Below the pieces are notes generated by a model, which ran no database searches, was not told where the DNA came from, and saw only the letters and a list, made by a program, of their open reading frames with translations. Source: Opeltia flavorubescens (Eukaryota > Ascomycota > Lecanoromycetes > Teloschistales > Teloschistaceae). Taken from it: DNA of 64,000 nt. This document shows, in pieces, positions 13,201-25,835 of the stretch. Within the stretch, counting starts at the first letter, position 1. Each line of letters begins with the position of its first letter. The stretch is from NCBI GenBank assembly GCA_000442125.1, contig KE546983.1:1-64000 (forward strand), given 5' to 3'. The translations under genes were made by a program, and so were the position numbers.

Positions 13201-15330
13201 AAATAGAAATCTATAATTTAAACCGGAAAAATATAAATTTTATAAAAAAAAAGTAGATTTTCTAGAATTTATTATTAAAAGGAATAAAATTAGAGTAAAT
13301 TTAATTAAATTAAAAGTAATTAAATTATAGAAAAAACTATAATATATTAAAAAAATTTAGAATTTTCTCAGTTTTATAAATTATAATAGGAAATTTGTTA
13401 AAAAATACATTTATATTATAATACTATTTATTGAATTAATTAAAATAATAAATAAATAGTATTAGAGAAAAAAAAAGTAATATACTTTTAATAAATTTAA
13501 AAAAATATATTTATAAAATTTAATATATAAAATATTCGATTTAAAAAAACTATTTAAAATTAAAATAAATATATTAAATTTAATTATCGATATATATTTT
13601 ATATAAAAATATAACGGTAAATAATATCTAGTAGTATATATATTAAAAAAAAAATTGCCGATAAAATAAAATTACGATATTTATAATAAAAAACTATTAA
13701 TAATAATTATAATATTAAAAATTTAAAAAATTTATATAAAAAAATTATTAAGTTTAATAATTTATATAAATTATAAAAATTTATTTAATTTTATAATAAT
13801 TAAATAATTAAATCGATAATAAATATAATAATTAAAACTATTAGAATAATATAAATTTAAAATTATTTATATATTAGAAAAAAAAAATAAAAAAGCTAAT
13901 ATTTTAAATTAAAGGAGTAATTATATAAAAATTAAAAAAACCTTTAATTATAATATTTTAAAAATTAATTATAATAAATTATTATTAGAAAATAACTATT
14001 AGATAAATATAACGCTAAAGATATTAAAAAATAATAAAGAATAGTTTCTAATAAAAAAAGAAAAATTTTAGATACCCGAGAATAAAATTGATAAATATAT
14101 TAAAAAATATTATAATAGATTATAATAAAGATATTTAGATATAATAAAAATAATATAATTTTTATAATAATACTATTAATTATTTAATATAAAATAGCGT
14201 ATTAAAATATATATTAAAAAATATTTTAGTTATTAATAAAATAAATATAATATTTATACTTATTATAATAAAATCTAGTACTAAAAACTACTGAATTTAT
14301 TATAGAAGGAAATTACTATAAATTTTATCGTTAAATTACTGAAATTAAAAAACCTAATTATAGAAAAAAAATATAATATTATATTTATTATTATAAATAG
14401 ATTAATAAAATACTTTTATTTAATATTATTTAAAAAGATATATATTATAGAATAACTAGGATTTATCGTTATAAATAGACTTATCCGAAATTATAAAATA
14501 TTAGTAATAATAATTAATAATAGAAATAAATTATTTACTTCGAATTATTAGAAAATATTAATTTTTTTATTGAATATTAAATTGAAAATATTAATAACGT
14601 TTTATTTAATAATAGATAAATAAATAAAATATATTAATTAAATATTAAAATAATACCTACCCAATTATATTAATAATATATAAAATAATTGGATATTATT
14701 ACTATTAATATAATAATTTATTTTAAATATAAAAGAATTAAATATAATAAAAAAAACTTTTTTTTTTATAAATTTTTTTAAAGATTTAAATTTATTCGAA
14801 ATAAAATTATTTTATTAATTATTTAAATTAATTATAAAACGAATATAAATATTAAAAAAAATTTATAATAATATTATAAATATATAGAAATTATCGGGTA
14901 TTTATTAGAATAAAAAAAAATAGTATTTTTATTAAAAAAAGAGGATAAAATATATTTTTTTATAAAAAATCTAAAAATTAAAATATTAAATAAAAAATTA
15001 AATTATATAAAAATCGGACTATTTTTTATTAAAAAAGTTAAAAGATTATAAAATTATTATTTTAATTTATTAAAGGATATTAAAATATATCTAGTATTCT
15101 ATATATTATTATTTGAACTAGCCGATTTCTAGACGCTAGTTTAGAAGATATTTAATTTTAAAATTTAAAAAAAAAAAATATTTATTATTAAAAAGATATT
15201 AAAAAAATAAAATTAATAATATCTTATTAAATAGAAAGGATATTCTATATTAGAAAATATATAAAAATTTAAAAAATATTTTATAAACTACTCGAGGTTA
15301 TTATAATAATTTTATTAATAAATAAAATCT
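10250..15330 (+). mobile_element. RIP-degraded Ty3/gypsy chromovirus (gag-pol relic)
   Basis: A + strand LTR retrotransposon coding region is readable in order despite many stops. The Gag zinc knuckle at about 10634-10690 keeps the C-X2-C-X4-H-X4-C spacing, but every Cys and the His reads as Tyr, which G-to-A and C-to-T changes explain. Reverse transcriptase starts near 12240 (LYINYKKLN followed by IIIKNRYLLSNI), is split by a MITE at 12483, and resumes at 12948 through the active-site stretch IIIYLDNILIY. RNase H-connection sequence follows near 13220. Integrase core sequence lies at about 14340-14730 (INRLIKY, LFTSNYWKILI). A chromodomain-like tail lies at about 15120-15310 (QYLIKWKGY-type region, then SRLL). 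Domain order RT-RNaseH-IN-chromodomain defines a chromovirus. The LTRs and exact ends were not found, so the limits are approximate. It is dead. Confidence 0.85.
12483..12947. mobile_element. 465-bp GC-rich MITE with TIRs and 8-bp target duplication
   Basis: Inside the chromovirus reverse transcriptase lies a compact GC-richer insert. Its left end begins TAGATTGGTCAGTCGG. The right end, reverse-complemented, begins TAGATTGGTCAAGTCGGG, so the terminal inverted repeats agree over about 16 bp with a 1-nt offset. The host word CTTATAAT is present immediately on both sides (12475-12482 and 12948-12955), a perfect 8-bp target site duplication. Both subterminal regions are rich in GACCCG/CGGGTC hexamers, and the middle is AT-rich. 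No open frame is present, so it is non-autonomous. An 8-bp duplication is typical of hAT-type transposition; the superfamily is inference. Confidence 0.88.
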
Positions 15331-17029
15331 AATTTAATTAAAAAAGAGTCTTAAAAAAAAAATTTAAAAAAAAAAATTTATTTATTATAAAAACGAATAT
15401 AATAACCCGTGTTATTTTAAAAACTTTTTTAAATTTTTTTATATTATTTAGATCCTAATTAAATATTTTTTATTTCTAATTTTTTAGAAAACGTTTTTAT
15501 TATTGGAAATATTTTAATTTCGCCTATTTCGAATAAATTAATTTATTTATAGTTTTTTAAACTAATTCGATCTCTATTTTTTTATATTTTAATTTTTTTA
15601 GGGCTTTATTAATATCTAAAAAATCTATTACTAATTTTATTGGATTATATTTTTTTTTAAACGAATATATTCCGTATAACTTTTTAATAATAAAAATAAA
15701 CGATATTTTTTTTATAAATAAATATAATAAATATAAAATATTATTATAATAACGCTATAAAAATAAATACGCTAGTATAATTTAAAACGAAGGTTATTTC
15801 TATAAAAAAATATAATAAAGATTCGGGATAAATTTTAAAAAAAAAAATAGTATTATAAATTTAATAGGCAGCCGCTCGGTATAAAACTTATATATTTAGG
15901 TAATACTAAAAACGGTTATTTATAATAATAATAGAATAATATTTTAATATTAATATTAATATAGCGATAGTAATAATAAAATAATATTTTAATATTAATA
16001 TAAATATAATAATAGTAATAATAAATTAATATTATAGTAATAATATTAACGCGGCGATATAAAAGAATTTTATTTAATATATAAATTTCTTTTATAATAT
16101 TTTTAAAATTTATATTTAATTTATTAATTAATTCTATTTTTTAATTAAATTATAATATTAAAATCGACCTTTTATATATAATTTAGTAATTAATATTTAT
16201 TATATTTTGAATTTATAGATTTTTAATAAAATTAATTCTTTAAAAACTAATTTTACCGGAGTAAAATTTAATATTTAAAATATTTTCGAGTATAATAATT
16301 TTTTAAAATACCTACTATTAGTATTATAAAATAATAGGTAGGTTTAATTATATAGATTTATATATTATAATATATTTTTAACTTTAGAATAAATTTATCT
16401 AGTTTCTAAATTATTTTAAAATTTATAAAATTTTAAATAATTAATATCGCTTTTATTTCGTATTTAATTTTTAGAATTTTTTTATTAGAAATTTTATAAT
16501 AATATTCTTTTAAATATTTTATTATATTATTAAACTAAATAATATATTTATATATTTTATAAAATATAATTCGTTATTAAAATAATACGGTAAAAAATTG
16601 GTTTATTTTAAAAGAATAGAAATATAAATAGAAATAAAATCTAGATTATATATATAACGAGGCTATTTTAAAAAATAAAAAATATAAAAGTATAAAAATA
16701 AATCGAAAACGTTATTTTTACTAAAAAAGTTATATATAGGCTAAATTTAAATTTTAACGCGTAAAAAAACGGTTTAATATTTTTTATTAATATTTACTAG
16801 CGATATTTTTTTAATTTATATCTATTATAATTAAATCTATTAAATAAAATTAAAAAAATATATTTTAATATATTTATCGAGTTTATTAATTAAAGCTATT
16901 ATTAATTTAAATCCGATTAATAGAAATTTTATTATTTAACCTCTTTAATTTTTTATAATTTAATTTTTCGACCGCCCGATAGCTTTATAAGGCGCTTATT
17001 TAAATTTTATAATTCAACCTTTAATAATA

Positions 17030-18080
17030 AGCGTATATAGAATAGAAAAAAAAATAAAAATATATAATAATATTTAATATTATATATATTTTAATATAAT
17101 TTTAAATTTTTTTTTAATATTTTTAAATTTTTAATTTTATTTAATTTTATTTTTATTATAATTTATTATAAATAATTAATTAATATTATAAACGATTAAA
17201 TAATATATAATAATAATCGATATAATAAAAAATATTTAATCGTTAGAAAAAATATTATTAATATTTTTTATATAAAATATTTTATTTTAAATAAGTTTAT
17301 AATTATTTTTAAATATTTTAATAATAATTTTCGATTAATTATAATAATAGTTTTTAATTAAAAATATTTTTAAAATTTCTAATACTTTTAATATTTTAAA
17401 ATATTTAAATAATATAAATATTTTTATTAAAAAAAAGTTTAGATATTAAATTAAAATATAAATAATAATTAAAAAATAATTTATTTTAAAATTAGTAATA
17501 GTAAATTTTTTTATATAAAAAAAATAATATTTAAAATTTTTTTAACTGCCGATTATATTTAATTAGTAGATTTTAATAATATTAATATTATAATTTAAAA
17601 TAAATTTTATATTTTTTTAAATTTAATTATATTTTTATTATTTATTATTAAATATCCTTTTAATTTTAACTATTTTTATTTTTATTCCGAAAATATATAA
17701 AGTAAAAAAGGTATATAATAATAAAAAACAAATATATATTTAAATTTAAAAAAATAAAAAGCTAATTTTAAATTATAAAAGAATATTTTAATATTTTTTA
17801 TTGAAATTTACAAGTAATAATTTTACTAGTCGATTATTTTATAATTAAATTTTTGAAAGAAATCTTAAAAAATATATTTTAATATATTTAACTGGTTTTT
17901 AAATTTTATTTATAAAAGTTAAATAATATTTTAAATTTTAAATAATAGAAATTTAAATAAAAAATCGACCGGAAATAAATTAAAAAATTAAATAAATTAA
18001 TAAATTTAAGCTAATTAAATTAATATATTTTTAAAAATATATTATATTACCGCTTTTTATTATTATTAGATAAAAGTTTT
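17030..18080 (+). repeat. Long degenerate direct repeat, copy 2
   Basis: Second copy of the element at 6540-7940, same orientation and about 10 kb further from the telomere. It contains one clear 270-bp unit (about 17797-18057) and possibly a worse-preserved one near 16770-16930. The chromovirus relic lies between the two long copies. From about 18080 to 19805 I see only further AT-rich sequence. Confidence 0.5.
17797..18057 (+). repeat. 270-bp degenerate repeat unit, copy c
   Basis: Matches 7046-7318 and 7633-7909. It includes the landmark AATTTTACTAGTCGATTATT and the segment AAAAAATCGACCGGAAATAA, and ends at TATTACCGCTTTTT. Confidence 0.6.
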
Positions 18081-19843
18081 TCAATTCGATAATTTCTAAA
18101 AAAAATAACGACGAATAAAAAATTTATATAATAAAATTTAAAAATTTTTAAATTCTACAACTATATTATTAATTTACTTTTTTTATTTTTATAATAAAAA
18201 CTATAAATAATTAAAACGAATAAATATTAATAATAATAAAAAAAAAATTAAAATATATAAACGGAAGATAATTTTAAAATTTTTTTTTTAAATAATTTAA
18301 GTTTTTAAAATTAATAGTATTTTTATTAATATTTTAATAAATAAATTTAATATATTATAAATATTTTTTAATAATATATTTAATAAATAAATTATATTAT
18401 TATTAATATTTTAATTTATAAAATAAATATTATTATTTATTTAACGGAATTATTTTTTATTTAAATTAAATTAATAATATTTTTTAAAATTATTAAATAT
18501 AATTTATTTTCGATAAAATATACTATAAATTAATAATGAAAAAAATAAAAATAGATAATATAGAAAAAAAAAGGTTTTATATAAATAAAATAAAATAAAA
18601 ATTAAAAAATAAATAAAAAAAATTAAAAAAATAAAATAATAATTTTAAAATTAATTAATTAAAAATATAAAAAAAATAATAATATATTTTTAATAATAAA
18701 AAATAAAATTAATTAATTTCAATAGATTTTATAATAAATAATTATTTAAACTATTTAAAATATAATAAATATTAAAAATTAATAATAATTAAAATTTATA
18801 TAATTAATAAAATAATAATAATTTTTTTTTATTATAATTAGAATATTTTCGAAAAAAAATATTTATAAAGGTTTTTAAATAAAAATTTTTTAATTTAATT
18901 ATTTTTAAAAAAAATAGCAATAAATAAAAAATTTATATAATAAAATTTATTAATTTTTAAATTTTATAATTATATTATTAATTTATTTTTTTTACTTTTA
19001 TAATATTTTAAATATATTAATACTTTATAATAATTATAAGATTAATATTAATTATAAAAAAAACAATTTTTAAATTTTATTATAAAATTAAAATAATAAT
19101 AAATTTTAAATATTTAATTTAAATAAACGAAAATTTTAATAAAAAAATAAAAAAAAAAAATTTTAATTAATATTCGGAATTTTTTTAAAAATTTTAATAT
19201 ATTAAATAGTTTTAAATTTTAATTAAAAAACGATATTTAATAGATTTAATTATATTAAATATAATATTAAATATTTAAATTAAAAAAATATAATTTTTTA
19301 ATATATCGATTACTCGAAATATTAAAAATCGCGAGAATTTTTAACTATAATAGCTCTATAAAGTTGAATTCGATTAGATTAATTTTAATATTAGATTATA
19401 TTATTAGTATAAAACTAAAAAATATAAAATTTAAATTTTTAATTTAATTAAAAAGTAAATAATTTTTTAATAGGTTATTATTTTTAAATAAAAAACTATT
19501 TTATATTTTAGCGCCTGTTCTTAGAAATTAATTAGAAAATTATATAATTTTCTAGTATATATAAAATTAAAGTTATAGAATATATAATTTAAATTTTTAA
19601 TATAATTAAAAAATAAATAATTTTCCAATAGATTTTTATTTTTAGATAGAAAACTATTTAATATTTTAGCGCCCGCTTTTATAAATCGACTGGAAAACTA
19701 TAAAGTTAGGATTTAAAGATTTTCGATTGTTATTTAAATATTTCTACAATTATATAAAGTATATAAAATAATATTTAACAAAATACAATTTTAAAAAATT
19801 ATACTGGTCGTTATCAACTACAATCCCCGCTTATTGCTACCTC

Positions 19844-20697
19844 CTAGAGCAATTGAATGATCGGAATCTTTAATAGCCAGTCTGAAGGGAAAAAAGCTGT
19901 AAACTTAAATACCACGCGAGGAGTATCAGGATTGTAATCCTTATCATCGTCGAACACCGTTATTATAACTCGGGACTCAGTCCCTATCGCAGGTGGAATC
20001 AATTTGGAAGCGACGTCTGGTACTCGCTGGACCACACGCTGTGAGTAATAGGTATCGTACTCCGAGCCATTGCGAAACAGTAGCTGCGTCGCCGGATCCA
20101 TCGTCAGATCCATGCGTTGAATAGCTCGTTCCACGAGCTGGAAGCAGTTGTCAGGCTGTGCACCGGGGCCTATCCTGTAGACAGGATATGCATTCAGGCG
20201 TTTGCTACGAGCCCGGTACCCGCGCGGTGGTCAAGGACTTGGATGTTTGTCAATGTCGTTTCTCCCTGCAGGAACGTATATAATAAGCGTTGCACGTATA
20301 GAGGTTCCCGCTTTGGCAACTACACGATCAGTCACTACAAACGCGAGGTGCATACGCCTAGTTCGGCAAGCTGGGGATTGATGACTTCGATACCGATCCC
20401 GGGTCGGGGTTGGTTCTGGGCGATCGATCGGCATTTTCTCCCAGCAGAAGTACAAGGGGTCGTTGGTTGCAGTGCCCTCGATTTCTATCTCGGCATGGCC
20501 GCTATAGACTGGTCTACCGCTTTTTTGCGATATGGCTCTGTAATCCAGAGAGACGTAGGTGGTGATTTAGACTCTACGAGAGTTGGGGACGGTGAGGTTT
20601 GAAAACGTATCGCTTGCGTGACGAGGCGATGGAAAAAAAATCGGGCGGCGCAGAGATAAAGCAGTATATAGAGACTAAGAAAGTGGCTATAACCCAT
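19844..20697 (-). pseudogene. Hypothetical secreted-protein locus at the AT-block boundary, structure unresolved
   Basis: First sequence with normal coding character after the AT-rich block. The 3' part (19844-20134 and a little upstream) reads well as one minus frame, including NCFQLVERAIQRMDL, the segment SEYDTYYSQRVVQRVPDVAS and FDDDKDYNPDTPRVVFKF. The 5' part (20485-20697) opens with MGYSHFLSLYILLYLCAA, which looks like a signal peptide. The middle switches frame, and the 5' frame meets a TAG at about 20485. Either two or more introns join the parts, or the gene is broken by nonsense and frameshift. I do not recognise the family. From 20698 to 21187 I see no gene. Confidence 0.35.
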
Positions 20698-21187
20698 TTT
20701 GGCGCTATCCGAAGAGTTTATAGTACAATACCTCTATTGGTGTGCATATTCTATGGTAGTAGAAAAACGCTTTCATTACAAAAGGGTGTGCGTCGCCGAA
20801 CCGAATACATGGCAAATCTTCATAGCCGCCCAAGAAGCGCAAAGGATTTACTGGATGCGCAGTGGAAGCGACGCGGATTGTCGTTTCTCCCTTCCCCCTC
20901 CCATCCCATCTTCTACCTGCTGGAGGTACAATGTAGCTCAGTTCGATAATAAGAGATCAGATATATAAAAGATACACAAAAATGTTGGAGATGACGAGTT
21001 ATCAAATGTGAGACAATAATCTGAATGACCACTAGGAAGACGACTTCAATGCATAGCCCAAGGTCGCGTGTCACATGCATCCAATGGACAATCAACTGGA
21101 AACCCGCAAGGGGTATGTATAGGAGGAGACTGAATCTTGAATTTGGCTATGTGGGTGGAATCTCATAAATGGTCTCAATGCCACTAA

Positions 21188-22160
21188 TCATAATTTAAGA
21201 ACTTCTGCAAAGCCTCTCCTGACTCTTGATGAGAAACCTGGTGGTTTGCAGTCCGACCAAACTAGCTTTAGTAAGTCCAGTGCGATCTCACACGATATAA
21301 GGAAAAATGAAGAACTTACAATCGTTGAAGAAGAAGCATTGCATCCCATCGGCGCAGGTGGTACAGCCTGTGAAATCTCGGCCTCCGCATTGTTGGTTCG
21401 CTTGCACGCTGCATTGGCCGCCACCGCCGCCGCCGTTGGTCTGGGTTTGCTGCGGGGAGTTACTTGGGGGCGGAGAAGCTGGAGCTGGTGGAGGTGAATC
21501 GCCTCCGGATGGACAGCTACCGTAGCCCCTGGTGGATCATTAGTTTAGAGGACTGATATTCTTGTGTTGTGAAGCTCTACTGACCACTCAACAGCGACTT
21601 GTCCGTCAGGAGAGTTGGTCAATGCGCTCCAGGCTGCCGGGTTCAAGTCTGCAAGCAGCTATTAGCAGGGACCTGGACAATATGATGCAACCACAGATAT
21701 GTTTGTTTGGAGGGAGAAAGATACCAACAGCACCGCCGCCTTCCTGGTCGACCAATTTGGCTGTAATACATCTGCCAACGCCATTGTTGACAGACGTCCC
21801 GAATGTTCCCACATTCTTCACCCATATGGTGGCGCCGCATTGAGGGCCTAAGACAGCGGCAAGCAGTTCGGGGCCTAGTGATAAAAGAAAGGTCAGTCTC
21901 GAATACGTATGTAGTTGGCGTTGAAAGGTTCAGGATACTACATACCATCACCATCCGCATCCGAACCACAGAAATACGGTCCTCCGCCGGAATGCCAGCC
22001 TCTGTGGATGTTGGCATGGTTGGAGCCTCTGGAGTAAGGAATGTTAACTGCCTTGTGACTTTTGAGAGAGGACAGGAGTGACTTACTGCGCATGAACTAG
22101 TGTACTAAGGAAGGAGAAGAGGAAGATGAATGCGCTGGCCGGCAGCATATACATAAACAT
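21188..22160 (-). CDS. Secreted expansin-like (double-psi beta-barrel) protein with C-terminal CBM1-like domain
   Basis: Six exons on the minus strand: 22087-22160, 21946-22028, 21725-21874, 21585-21648, 21320-21528 and 21188-21261. They join without a stop into 217 residues. All five introns (56-76 nt) have GT...AG ends; the second has a textbook CTGAC branch site, and two donors are GTAAGT. Residues 1-24 are a signal peptide ending VHA. Residues about 30-125 resemble the RlpA/barwin/expansin double-psi barrel: RGWHSGGGPYFCGSDADGDG, later QCGATIWVKN, CITAKLVDQEG, and DLNPAAWSALT before VAVEW. A Pro/Ser and Gly6 linker follows. Then comes a CBM1-like module (CGGRDFTGCTTC, ADGMQC, NDFWSDC) with exact CBM1 cysteine spacing of 10, 5 and 9. 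The first platform aromatic is Asn here. The likely role is loosening or binding plant cell-wall cellulose outside the cell. It looks intact although it lies about 1.4 kb from the RIP block. The family call is solid; enzymatic activity is not implied. Confidence 0.85.
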
Positions 22161-25100
22161 CGTGAAGGAGAAAGTATGCGATCGAGGAAAATCCGTTACA
22201 CCGGGTAAACTCCAGGGATCTGACGATCGGTGTCGATCAAAATGCGAGGACTGTCGCCACCTTTATGTGTGTGGCCCATGGTGGGATTTGGGTGGTAGCC
22301 CCTGGTGCGTAGATTATGGTGTGGGCTTGCAAAACGGGAAGAGTGGTTTGGATCCCGTTCTGAAACTTCATCGGAGGGGAGAAGCGGCCTATATGCCAGC
22401 CCGTCATGTTTCAGCGAAACAAAGAAACTTAATTCCGCCCCAATAGTACTGGAACAGAAGGGGATATAGGACCCTCGCACTGGACGAATTCTGTTGTACT
22501 AAGACTCATGATTGAAGACCGATACAGTCGCACGAAGAAGATAAACACCGCAAGAGCCTATGAATCTAGTGCTATGGGGGGCTCAGGGTCTCGATGGTAA
22601 TCTCAGGTCTAGCTTTGTTGACTGCGCAAAACATATCAGCCATCGCCGCTCATCCTGGTTGCTTCAACTGGAGGCGAATAAATCCAGCAGGTACCCGAGC
22701 ACAGCAACGCCTTGGGATTTGCCACCCCTACAAATCATGTGTCTCGTGTGCGCGGCTGAGGTTTAATGCGAAACAAGCCACACGTATCAGGTGAGATAAG
22801 CGGAGTCGAGAAGAGCTTTTGGAGGGAGCGCTTATATCATGCTTGGCAGCTGTATAATAGCCGTCAGATCCGGTCCTCGCGCAACCCAACCAACGATTGG
22901 CTACCGGGATAATTGAGTGCAGGGAGACAGTACTTCGGAATCTCCCCAAACCTTGCTTTTCCATCAGACTTTTCTTTTTTTCTGGCTTTATGTCTAATTC
23001 CCGATACTAAAGGGTCCTCAGCTGCAGACAGGCGTTCCTGTACAGGTTGAAAAAAGGAAGACAAAATTGGCGTTGATTTGCCCGCACTGTCTATGAGCAA
23101 GTTGGGCTGGTCACAGCCTTGTTGGAATTACCTGGCAGATATACGTTAAGAGCCTGGAATGCTGAAGAAATCGGAATCATTGGAGCAGTTCATGGCGCTC
23201 GGGATTGACGTTGCCTAAGACAGGGCTAGATTCGAAGAAAGTCCTTCACGGTATTAAAGGGCTATACCAGTTTACTACCCTCCCAACAGAGAAAGTTATC
23301 AAACGTAAAAGCTACTCCATTCCATTCTAATTCAATCCAACCGCATTTGACGATCCGCAGAATCGATTAGGATATGAATCGCCTGTATGGGATCATGTAG
23401 TATCATGGTGTTTCCGAAATGGAGAGCACTTATATACTCTATCACACGGTCTTGGAATGTACTGTAGCCCGTCAACGGTCTTGCCTGTTATAGATATAAG
23501 CAGGTGCCCCTCACTATGTTCTCCTCCCAACCTCTATACAGACTTGAAATCAGTAACAGGGTTATAGAACAGCCCCTTCTGTTTTCCGGCGGCTCTAAGT
23601 TGAGCTGAGGTTATGCAAGATCTTGCACATCCGTTTTCCCCAAAGCACCAACCCCGGGTAGCGTCTGTTATTTCGAGCTGAAATCGATTACGGACCTAAC
23701 CAAGTTCAGGCTATCGTGATTCTACAATTAGGTCGGAACTTACGTTCCACGATATAGCTGCATTTGACAAGCGATATAAGCTGAGTACGAACTGATGGAT
23801 GCATCCTGGATTGCGAGAGACCGACAAACTATATCGCGTATACATTTTGTCCAAGAACAGGTCTCCAGAGCGAATTCAATAGCTTTCTAAGTCTTTCGGC
23901 ATATGATAGTTCTGTTGACCTTTCGCCCTTACTGCAAGCGATCAGATCTAAGCCATCCGACAAGCCGGAAGCAAATAAACGAGACACCTGCCAAGAGTAA
24001 AAAGATACCTGTTGAGATAAATAATAATACCGCTATCGTCACTCAGAATAGCTCCAGCAAAGTTCTTAAATTCTCAATCGATAGGAATAGAGATCTAACA
24101 TTAATACAGAAGGGTTTCAATCAAGACAAAGCAATGTCCCTTGGTAGCACCAAAGAAGATGATAAACCCACTTACTGCCGGGAATGCATCTACGTAACCC
24201 ACCTATTCTAGCTAACTTGATTGACGATACTATTGTAAGATTCCTGCTTCACTCTCGTCCAGAGCTGACTCGGGATAAAGCTGCGTCGTTATAGCGTAGA
24301 TACAGACGTTGACAAGGTCATCTTGATCAGTCCTATTATCAGGCCCATCGAGTCCGATCACGGCGTCGAGAATGGGGATATCGCTAGCAGTAATAATGCA
24401 TCCGACGAGAAGCGTTGATGTACTATTTGAGGTATAGTCGTCGAAACTGAGTCAGCATTGTGATAGTGCCAGAAGCTGTTTAGCTATAACAGTTCCAAAA
24501 AGCCGAGGTCAATATATCAGCAAGCAGTCTAAGACGATAATGTCATAGCCATCGACATAGCTGTTAGGCAAATGGTCTCCGGGGGCCTAAGTTTTGCAGC
24601 TTTTCAGAACGGGAAGAGTCGCTGGATTGTCTATCAAAGAGATGATCGCCTGCTTACCCTCAGGATTTGCTCCTTTCCACGATTGGTGTATTCTCCTCAG
24701 TAAATAATAAACGTGAAAAAGTCCACCAATCTTGAAAGCTATTTTATGGCCCGTTGGAAGCGTCAGAAAGATCTTCCTCTTGGGATTGCGTCTAGCCGCG
24801 GCTTATATCCCATCCCAAGACGATGGCAATGGGCAAATCTTTTCTTACTTCGTCGCCTATAAAAGCATACTCAGTCGCTAGACGCAGAGCTTACTAGAAA
24901 TTAGCTTAAATTCTCGGACAAGCATGAAGTGGAACCGAGAGTGTGCTCAAAATCAGCCCTGGTCATAGATATCTGCCATGGTCGATGCTCGGACTCAGCA
25001 TAAAGTTATCTATACTTTAAAGGAGGGTGCAAAGTAATCAGGTCGTATCATTGATCTAAATGACTTAATCAAAACTTGCTGGAAGCCGATATGGTAATGT

Positions 25101-25835
25101 CTGTTACTAAAATGCCTATAAAACCCAGAAATTCAATCAAATCCCTAGAGATACAGATACACATCGACGCCAGATGTTATAAAATTGTCGGTTTAATGCT
25201 TAATAATGACTCTTATAGTTTTCTTAGACGAATTTTTTTGATCTAGCAATCTTCTTTGGTGTAGGAGAATACAAACGCATTGATACTATCACAGGATTAC
25301 TTAATTGCGCCTACCAGCTGCGCCTGACCCAGCAATCATCATCTCGATGGTTCCGGGAATTTATTATATCGCCATCAATCAAGGTGTCCTCAGCCAGAAG
25401 GAAGTCACTACTCTTACAACAGGAGCAAACAAGCCTTCCACTTGCTCTTTGGTAATCTAGGATATCGTCGAGCACGACTAGGAGAGCCAGTGCTCACACT
25501 GTTCTACAGAGGACGCCGATACCAAGCTCGAACGGTTATTTCTTGATTGGGCGAAGTTTCCAAGACGAAGGTAACAACGATAGAACTAGGTCACAATAAA
25601 GCAGAGACTATAGACCCCTGCCGAGGTTCTGAAGATTTTTGATCCCAAGCACGTTGTAGGTAGTGCCGGTAGCGCGTAGTTATAGTTATCCTCGTACGTG
25701 TACTTGTAGTGATTGTATAATTTATCACGTCTTCGATTATCCGGGCTGGGAGCTGATTGCTATATTTGATTATTGGGCAGACTCTAAAAAAATCTTTCCT
25801 TATTGTATACATACTAGACCACTCTCTATAATGCA
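22161..25835. other. No supported gene; degraded sequence
   Basis: Normal base composition but only short, mutually overlapping open frames. The best + strand run, 23903-24211 (102 codons), has no recognisable domain, no convincing start context and no matching splice sites. Upstream of the expansin-like gene (22161-22500) lies its presumed promoter, in which I see no specific element. Much of the rest resembles the broken coding sequence further right, with scattered TAG and TAA codons, but I could not assemble any protein. Confidence 0.6.

Larger units (their letters stand above)
98..19805. repeat. AT-rich, RIP-like degraded subtelomeric transposon block
   Basis: Almost 20 kb is overwhelmingly A and T, with TA, AAT and TTA words dominating and stop codons in all frames. 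The only open frame of any length (88 codons at 8753-9019, minus) encodes just Ile, Phe, Tyr, Leu and similar residues and is a by-product of composition. Several old transposon copies can be recognised (listed separately), and related copies differ mainly by C/T and G/A transitions. That is the signature of repeat-induced point mutation in ascomycetes. The parts not listed separately (98-4600, 4905-6540, 7940-8790, 9110-9734 and 15330-17030) hold only further degraded sequence that I could not assign. Short stretches with faint coding character remain, for example on the minus strand around 5400-5580. No functional gene is supported here. Confidence 0.93.

Noticed and set aside
20117-20602. 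161-codon + strand open frame
   Set aside because: Antisense to the minus-strand locus, which has the more protein-like 3' end and a signal-peptide-like start.
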